Shown: positions 7,795 through 11,752 of the stretch, one piece after another
Layout of the letters: every line of letters starts with the position of its first letter
How positions within the stretch are numbered: the first letter of the stretch is position 1
Program-made: the position numbers and the translations under genes
The notes under the pieces: model-generated
What the model was told of the DNA's origin: nothing
What the model saw: only the letters and a program-made list of their open reading frames with translations
Database searches by the model: none
NCBI GenBank assembly: GCA_003512585.1
Contig: DOQE01000120.1
Location: 618-12,369, forward strand
Direction: 5' to 3'
From: Bacillota bacterium
GTDB lineage: Bacteria > Bacillota_I > Bacilli_A > RFN20 > CAG-826
Length of the DNA stretch: 11,752 nucleotides

Positions 7795-8529
7795 ATGCCG
7801 ACGATTACCTTAAAAAATCTTTCTTACTCCTATAAAGGCGAAAAAGGAAGCTTTGTTCCTGCTATAAATAATCTAAACGTTACTTTTCCTAATGGAAAAA
7901 TTAGCGTGATTTTAGGTTCTTCTGGTTCAGGAAAAACAACTTTATTAAGGCTTCTATGCGGCTTTGATTTCAACTATGGTGGGGAAATGCTTTTTTCTAA
8001 TGTGGACGTAAAAGGCATTCCTCCAAAAGATAGAAACCTTTCTTATGTCAGCCAAAATTTTTCCATGTATCCCCATTTGACTTTATTCGATAGCATTGCC
8101 TATCCTTTAAAACTTTCCCTTGCCGACAAAGAAGAAATTAAGAATAGAGTATTCGAAATATCCAAAAAGTTAGGAATTTTCCCTTTATTAAGCCGAAAGC
8201 CAAAACAAGTTTCCCTAGGCGAATTGCAAAGGGCTTGCATAGCTAGGGGAATAGTAAAAAGGCCTGAAATTGCTTTATTTGATGAGCCTTTATCAAATCT
8301 AGACCAAAAAAATAGAGACTTAATTCGTCACTTATTAAAAAATGTATTGCACGAATTGGACTCTACTGTAATTTACGTTACCCATTCCCTAAAAGAAGCG
8401 ACTTCTTTAGGTGACAATATATTTATAATGGAAGAAGGCAAAATAGAATATAGTTGTACTCCTAAGGAAGCAAGTCGTTTAACTGATTCGATTCTAAAGC
8501 CATATTTTGACAAAACTAATTATGATTAA
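7795..8529 (+). CDS. CUT1-like sugar ABC transporter ATP-binding protein, short form without TOBE domain
   Basis: A complete nucleotide-binding domain is visible: Walker A GSSGSGKTT (41-49), Q-loop Gln87, Walker B IALFDE (159-164), D-loop SNLD (167-170) and switch His197 in YVTHS. The segment IPPKDRNLSYVSQNFSMYPHLTLFD is close to the MalK/MsmK/UgpC pattern, so carbohydrate import is the likely role. Two oddities stand out. The signature motif reads SLGELQ (140-145) rather than LSGGQ. The protein also ends at 244 residues, whereas MalK-type ATPases usually carry a C-terminal OB/TOBE regulatory domain and reach about 370. The ATG follows the previous stop by three bases and has at best a GAG upstream, so coupled translation is likely. 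It should sit on the inner face of the membrane, energising permeases that are not recognisable in this window. Confidence 0.9.
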   Translation: MPTITLKNLSYSYKGEKGSFVPAINNLNVTFPNGKISVILGSSGSGKTTLLRLLCGFDFNYGGEMLFSNVDVKGIPPKDRNLSYVSQNFSMYPHLTLFDSIAYPLKLSLADKEEIKNRVFEISKKLGIFPLLSRKPKQVSLGELQRACIARGIVKRPEIALFDEPLSNLDQKNRDLIRHLLKNVLHELDSTVIYVTHSLKEATSLGDNIFIMEEGKIEYSCTPKEASRLTDSILKPYFDKTNYD

Positions 8530-9001
8530 AGTAAATTATGTAGAATTTAAAAATTGTTTTACTAAGAAAGTAAAAATAGCTTTGTGCTTTACTTTATTGC
8601 TTTTCGTTTTGTTTTTGATTAGCGTGTTTTCATTTTCTTTTTTCATAAATTATCTAAACAAAATTATTCTTTTGCCGTTAAGTATTCTTATAACTTCTAT
8701 TTTCTTCTTTTTCTTTTGCTTTTCTTTATTTGCTTTTTATTTGCCTTTTAAAAAGAACTTAAAGCATATAGACCATGTTTATTATGGAGAAAAAATTAAA
8801 TCTAGAGGTAAGGTAGTTTCAATAGGGGAAATGGTTTCATTGCCTTGCTTTGGAAAAGGAAAAGAAGTTATTTTAAAAGATGAAGTTGCGACCTGGGTTA
8901 TTTATTTCGATATTGATTACGAAGACTTCTTTGTTTCTATTGGCGATGAAATAACCGTGATTACATCTAATTCTTTTGTGGTGGCTTATGAAAAGAATTA
9001 A
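8522..9001 (+). CDS. Small membrane protein with two helices and a C-terminal beta domain, function unknown
   Basis: I do not recognise this 159-residue protein. From ATG 8522 it has a short basic N-terminus, two hydrophobic helices (about 18-42 and 48-74, the second very phenylalanine-rich), and a soluble C-terminal part of about 80 residues with alternating strands (RGKVVSIGEMVSLP, EVATWVIYFDID, GDEITVITSNSFVVAYE). That part resembles a small OB-fold or NfeD-like beta-barrel by strand pattern only. An in-frame TTG at 8507 would add five residues, but ATG 8522 is the more natural choice and overlaps the ATPase stop by eight bases, a coupling arrangement. Its place between an ABC ATPase and a solute-binding-like protein suggests an accessory role in the same membrane complex, which is inference. 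Confidence 0.7.
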   Translation: MIKVNYVEFKNCFTKKVKIALCFTLLLFVLFLISVFSFSFFINYLNKIILLPLSILITSIFFFFFCFSLFAFYLPFKKNLKHIDHVYYGEKIKSRGKVVSIGEMVSLPCFGKGKEVILKDEVATWVIYFDIDYEDFFVSIGDEITVITSNSFVVAYEKN

Positions 9002-9596
9002 TTATAAAAAGAATATAAAAAAAGGTTTATTGCCTTCTATTTCTTTATCTATTCTTGTTAGCTTGCTTTTGACGTTACTATTTTCTACCCTTTCTTCCCC
9101 GAGAAGAGAAAATAAAGTTGAAATATTAATTGGAGCGAATGGTTGCAATCGCGATAATTTAATTTCACGTATTAAAGAAAATAAGCAAGAATATATTTAT
9201 CAAATAAATATATCTAGTTATGAATCTTCTTCCGATTTGTTTTTGACTTACTATTTAAATACTTTGGGCGATATGGATATTACCCTTCTTCCAGAAAGCG
9301 TACTTGAATTAGGGGCTTTTAAAACTAATATATCCAAATATGCCGTCTTGGATTTAAAAATAATAGAAAAATATATGGACTTATCTTCGTTTTCCTTTTA
9401 TGAAAAAGAAGAGAAAAAATATGGCATTAAGGTATATGATCCTAAATTAAACACGGGGATACTTTCTAATTTTATACAATTTGAAGAGACCCCTTATTAT
9501 TTATTTATTTCCTCTATAAGCAAGCATGGAGGGGAGCTTACTAATGCTAAAAACGACGGTTTGTTTGATATTTTAAGGACATTGCTAGATTTATGA
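8988..9596 (+). CDS. Membrane-anchored protein resembling part of an extracellular solute-binding protein
   Basis: From ATG 8988 the product is 202 residues: a basic N-terminus, one hydrophobic helix (about 14-35) without a lipobox, and an outward-facing domain. The domain opens with VEILIGANG (44-52). Further on it has DMDITLLPESVLE (95-107), DLKIIEKYM (122-130) and YYLFISSISKHGGELTNAKND (about 170-190). This is the rhythm of family 1 sugar-binding proteins, in which a small domain reports a residue class such as 'D-L-Y-L-L-P'. At about 165 residues outside the membrane it is less than half the usual size. An in-frame TTG at 8976 is a weaker start. It overlaps the previous gene by 14 bases and the next by ATGA. 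I infer an anchored accessory or degenerate binding subunit of the sugar transporter; it could also be a sensor. Confidence 0.6.
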   Translation: MKRINYKKNIKKGLLPSISLSILVSLLLTLLFSTLSSPRRENKVEILIGANGCNRDNLISRIKENKQEYIYQINISSYESSSDLFLTYYLNTLGDMDITLLPESVLELGAFKTNISKYAVLDLKIIEKYMDLSSFSFYEKEEKKYGIKVYDPKLNTGILSNFIQFEETPYYLFISSISKHGGELTNAKNDGLFDILRTLLDL

Positions 9597-10408
9597 AAAA
9601 GAAAAAGGCAATAAAAAAAGGTTATGCTAGTTTGCCTAGAAATAGAAAAGAATTGTTTTTTGATGTAATTAAGCAAAGGTGGAGGACGCTTTTCTTTTTA
9701 GGATTTATTTTTTCTTTATCCATTGCCCCTTTTTTCATTGTTTTGATTTTAAGGCGCTTCTTCTCTGCTTCCAATACGACAGATTATCAATTTTATGTAT
9801 CGAATTATTTCTTTCTTTTTATAGCTTCAATTGCCCTTGTTTTTGTTGGCGTTTTTTTAGGCGGTTTGCTTAAAAATTTAAAGCATCTTTCTTATGAAGA
9901 GCCAATATTTCTTAAAGATGATTTTTTTCTAGGCATTAAGGAGTCTATCTTTCATTTGCTCCTTGTTGTTTTTCTTTTTTCCATTGTTTTCTTTTTAAAC
10001 GTTTCCATTTGTTTATACCCTTCTATCCACATTGCCATTAAAGGAATTCTATTGGGTTCATTAATATTTGTTTTCTTTCCTTTTTTATTAGTCTTAATTA
10101 ATGAAATTTCCATTTATAAAAATTCGTTTAAGGATTATTTGCATAATGGGGTGGTTATTTTAGTAAAAAATTATTTTCGGATTTTATTTCTTTCTCTTAT
10201 TAACCTTCTTCCTTTATTGCTATTTTTAATTAATAATATCGTGATTCTATCTACCGCTTTGCTCTTTTATTTTTTGTTAATCAATCCCTTTGTTTTGCTT
10301 TTGGATATGGTTTATTTTAATTATATTTTCGATATTTCTATAAATAAAAAGTATTATCCTGACATATTTGAAAAAGGTTTATATAGGGATGAAGAAATAA
10401 GAAAATAG
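9593..10408 (+). CDS. Six-helix membrane protein, YesL/DUF624-like
   Basis: The 271-residue product has a lysine-rich N-terminus and about six hydrophobic helices (roughly 32-54, 72-94, 120-142, 148-170, 194-214 and 217-238). After the second helix comes GLLKNLKHLSYEEPIFLKDDFFLGIKES (about 91-118). Its pattern of a glycine-initiated amphipathic turn followed by 'xFLxDFFxGxKE' is the hallmark I associate with YesL/DUF624 proteins, which are commonly encoded next to sugar ABC transporters in Bacillota. It lacks the EAA loop of a binding-protein-dependent permease, so I do not call it the permease, although it might substitute for one. It starts by ATGA overlap and is the last gene of the run. 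The following 52 bases to the convergent regulator gene hold no strong terminator. Confidence 0.6.
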   Translation: MKKKKAIKKGYASLPRNRKELFFDVIKQRWRTLFFLGFIFSLSIAPFFIVLILRRFFSASNTTDYQFYVSNYFFLFIASIALVFVGVFLGGLLKNLKHLSYEEPIFLKDDFFLGIKESIFHLLLVVFLFSIVFFLNVSICLYPSIHIAIKGILLGSLIFVFFPFLLVLINEISIYKNSFKDYLHNGVVILVKNYFRILFLSLINLLPLLLFLINNIVILSTALLFYFLLINPFVLLLDMVYFNYIFDISINKKYYPDIFEKGLYRDEEIRK

Positions 10409-10460
10409 TTCTTCTTAATTTTCGTTTATGTCAAAACTCAAATGTAAATATTTTATAAAG
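10409..10460. other. Short convergent intergenic gap, no strong terminator
   Basis: The 52 bases between the operon end and the regulator end are AT-rich. The only fold for the plus strand is a weak AT stem (GAAGAA at 10391-10396 with TTCTTC at 10409-10414, partly inside the last gene), followed by TTAATTTTC. It is too weak to call a terminator with confidence, and no hairpin was found for the minus strand. Confidence 0.3.
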
Positions 10461-11324
10461 TTAAGCCGTTTTGATTAATTGGACTTTTTTGTCTTGTTTT
10501 CTATATGCCCCGGGCGTAATTCCGAATTTCTTTTTAAAATCTATATTGAACTGAGAAAGATTAGAAAAGCCAATTATTGAGGCTATTTCGCTAGAAGACA
10601 TGGTCGTTCCTACCAATAGATTTTTGGCATAGCCTAGTTTTCTATCTATCAAGTATTCATGCGGAGTCATATCGAAATACTTTTTAAAAAGTCTATTCAA
10701 CTGAACCCTGGAATAATTCAATTCCCTACATAAATCAGAGACCGAGAAAGAAAGAAACGATTCCTTTAGACTTAATCCGTAGACTGTAGTTTCAAAGGTT
10801 GGCTTTCCCTCATCGGCATCGATGTTTTCGGAGAATAAATATTGCAAAACCAATAGAACGGCGGAACAAATCAAGTCATTGTACCCTTTTTTGTATCCGA
10901 AACTAATGTTAGCTCTGTGGATGAGGGATTCAACATTGATTATTATGTTTTCAGGAATTGAAAAGCAGTGGGAACCATTAATTAATTTTTCTTTAAAAGT
11001 AGGAGAAATGGCATCAATTATTTTTAATAAAGCATTTTCCTTGGCGGTTAGATTTATATATCTAACTTTTTTATTATCTTTCCTAACTAGGCAATGGCAG
11101 TCTTTTGTTGTGGCAAAAAATAGCGAGTTTCTCGGACATATGTAGTTTTTCCCGTTTAATCTATTTTCGACTGTTCCTTCGGTTACTATTGTAAATTCCC
11201 AGAAATCTTTATGTGTATGCAAACGTGGATAATCAAAAGTATTGATATGATATCCAAAAAAGATTGAATCGATTTCGTCTAAATTCTCTAAAGGTATTGC
11301 GGCATCGAAATTAAGGATTTCCAT
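10461..11324 (-). CDS. AraC-family transcriptional regulator with N-terminal cupin sensor
   Basis: The 287-residue protein has an N-terminal cupin-like sensing domain (about 28-92), with HTHKDFWEFTIVTEG at 36-50 and NGKNYICPRNSLFF at 58-70, the usual AraC-type sugar-binding barrel. The C-terminal part carries two helix-turn-helix motifs: SVSDLCRELNYSRVQLNRLFKK (about 194-215) followed by TPHEYL, and SSEIASIIGFSNLSQFNIDFKKKFGITPGAYR (about 244-275), the AraC family signature. Cys-rich residues in ATTKDCHCLV (71-80) are noted but not interpreted. The gene is convergent with the transport operon and divergent from the GH130 gene, and a good sigma-70-type promoter precedes it. It probably activates the mannoside genes in response to an imported sugar. 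The start at 11324 is supported by the promoter distance and a weak GGAAG just upstream. Confidence 0.92.
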   Translation of the reverse strand: MEILNFDAAIPLENLDEIDSIFFGYHINTFDYPRLHTHKDFWEFTIVTEGTVENRLNGKNYICPRNSLFFATTKDCHCLVRKDNKKVRYINLTAKENALLKIIDAISPTFKEKLINGSHCFSIPENIIINVESLIHRANISFGYKKGYNDLICSAVLLVLQYLFSENIDADEGKPTFETTVYGLSLKESFLSFSVSDLCRELNYSRVQLNRLFKKYFDMTPHEYLIDRKLGYAKNLLVGTTMSSSEIASIIGFSNLSQFNIDFKKKFGITPGAYRKQDKKVQLIKTA

Positions 11325-11348
11325 TTTCTTCCGTCTTTCCTTAATTCT

Positions 11349-11377
11349 ATTCTATTTAATATGTTTGTATTTTTCAA
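11349..11377 (-). promoter_or_regulatory. Probable sigma-70-type promoter of the AraC-family gene
   Basis: Read on the minus strand, TTGAAA (11377-11372) and TAGAAT (11354-11349) are separated by exactly 17 bases; each differs from consensus by one base or so. Transcription would start near 11342, giving a leader of about 18 bases before ATG 11324. This is the best promoter match I can find in the window. Confidence 0.6.
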
Positions 11378-11515
11378 AGTTTACTTTTTTCCCATGGAAC
11401 AAAACAATATAAAAATGATAGAAAGCGTACTTTATGGAAAATGCCTATAAAAACAAAATATTATCGCGATTAGAAATATAGATTTGCTTGCAGATATTGC
11501 AGCTATATTTATTTT

Positions 11516-11520
11516 AGAGG
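11516..11520 (+). promoter_or_regulatory. Shine-Dalgarno AGAGG of the GH130 gene
   Basis: AGAGG ends seven bases before ATG 11528. It fixes the start of the partial GH130 gene and is the strongest ribosome site in the window. Confidence 0.6.
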
Positions 11521-11527
11521 AAATAAA

Positions 11528-11752
11528 ATGAAATTAAAAAAATACGAAGGCAATCCAATCATGTCCCCAAGCAAGGATATCCCTTGGGAAAACTTTTGCG
11601 TATTGAATCCGGCCGTTATCTATGACGATGAAAACGAAAGGTTCGTTATGGTGTATAGGGCGGCAGGCGACGATCCTACCCATATTATTAGGTTAGGTCT
11701 TGCGACTAGTAAAGATGGAATCCCGTTTTTAGGATTTAACACCACAAAGTTT
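11528..11752 (+). CDS. GH130 mannoside phosphorylase, N-terminal part (3' truncated by window)
   Basis: The frame is open from ATG 11528 to the window end (75 residues). The start is supported by AGAGG seven bases upstream. The visible segments NPAVIYDDENERFVMVYRAAGDD (about 28-50) and IRLGLATSKDGIPF (56-69) are the conserved N-terminal blade pattern of the GH130 five-bladed beta-propeller. Family members mostly phosphorolyse beta-1,4-mannosides, for example mannosyl-glucose or the Man-beta-1,4-GlcNAc core of N-glycans, giving mannose 1-phosphate. The subfamily and the catalytic aspartate lie beyond the window edge, so the substrate cannot be assigned. No signal peptide is present, so the enzyme is cytoplasmic. 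Together with GH38 it suggests that both alpha- and beta-linked mannose are taken from imported glycans. It is divergent from the AraC-family gene. Confidence 0.88.
   Translation, partial: MKLKKYEGNPIMSPSKDIPWENFCVLNPAVIYDDENERFVMVYRAAGDDPTHIIRLGLATSKDGIPFLGFNTTKF

Larger units (their letters stand above)
11325..11527. promoter_or_regulatory. Divergent regulatory region between the AraC-family gene and the GH130 gene
   Basis: This 203-bp AT-rich stretch carries no gene. Besides the minus-strand promoter it holds two GC-containing symmetric elements that stand out: AAAG-CGTA-CTTT at 11422-11433, and the perfect 8-bp palindrome ATCGCGAT at 11463-11470. Two TGCA boxes five bases apart lie near 11489-11501, next to TATATT at 11504-11509. 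The symmetric elements are candidate operators for the regulator or a catabolite repressor; the first matches the CRE consensus only partly. I could not place a convincing plus-strand -35/-10 pair for the GH130 gene. Confidence 0.4.

Noticed and set aside
2666..9596. Mycoplasma genetic code (TGA read as Trp)
   Set aside because: Three genes end at TGA within ATGA overlaps exactly where their homologues should end, and tryptophans in conserved motifs use TGG.
10391..10425. Rho-independent terminator after the operon
   Set aside because: The possible stems (5-6 A/T-rich pairs) are very weak and the following tract is not a clean T run.
10822..11145. Plus-strand open frame opposite the AraC-family gene
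   Set aside because: It lies wholly inside a well-supported minus-strand regulator gene and has no recognisable motif or ribosome site.
11418..11436. Catabolite-responsive element (CRE) around AAAGCGTACTTT
   Set aside because: The core AANCG fits, but several consensus positions on the right arm and the second left position do not, so it is kept only as an unspecific symmetric element.
11484..11511. Plus-strand promoter TTGCTT/TATATT for the GH130 gene
   Set aside because: The spacer is only 14 bases, and a start site here would fall on or after the ribosome site.
1..11752. tRNA, rRNA, CRISPR array, insertion sequence or prophage
   Set aside because: No cloverleaf-like block, no regularly spaced repeats, no transposase or integrase and no terminal inverted repeats were seen.

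Overview
The window is AT-rich (about one third G+C by eye) and gene-dense. Serine-rich lipoprotein signals, a CUT1-like sugar ABC ATPase, a YesL-like protein and an AraC regulator point to a low-GC Bacillota. An uncultured, gut-associated lineage of Bacilli (Erysipelotrichia or Mollicutes-related) is my best guess, but this is inference. TGA works as a stop, for instance at three ATGA overlaps, so the mycoplasma code does not apply.

Layout. Positions 3-10408 are one plus-strand run with essentially no intergenic space. It contains: the tail of a serine-rich surface protein with a probable carbohydrate-binding beta-sandwich; a lipoprotein tyrosine-phosphatase-type gene split into two frames (367-786 and 837-2669) by what looks like a 5-bp tandem duplication; a GH38 alpha-mannosidase (2666-5707); a probable TIM-barrel glycosidase resembling the DUF6259 group (5704-7791); a CUT1-like ABC ATPase without its regulatory C-terminal domain (7795-8529); a small two-helix membrane protein (8522-9001); a membrane-anchored protein resembling part of a solute-binding protein (8988-9596); and a six-helix YesL/DUF624-like protein (9593-10408). 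A convergent AraC-family regulator follows on the minus strand (10461-11324). After a 203-bp divergent intergenic region, a GH130 mannoside phosphorylase gene begins and runs off the window (11528-11752).

How it may work together. This looks like part of a mannoside-utilisation locus. Surface proteins would bind, and possibly dephosphorylate, a glycan. An ABC system would import oligosaccharides. Cytoplasmic GH38 and GH130 enzymes, possibly with the DUF6259-like enzyme, would take apart alpha- and beta-mannosides such as those of N-glycans. The AraC regulator, placed between the two arms, would respond to an imported sugar. Enzyme families are well supported by motifs; the substrate, the transporter composition and the regulation are inferred.

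The main points of interest are the frameshifted phosphatase, the unusual pairing of a secreted phosphatase with an alpha-mannosidase, the transport module with no recognisable permease in view, and heavy reliance on overlapping starts with almost no Shine-Dalgarno sites.
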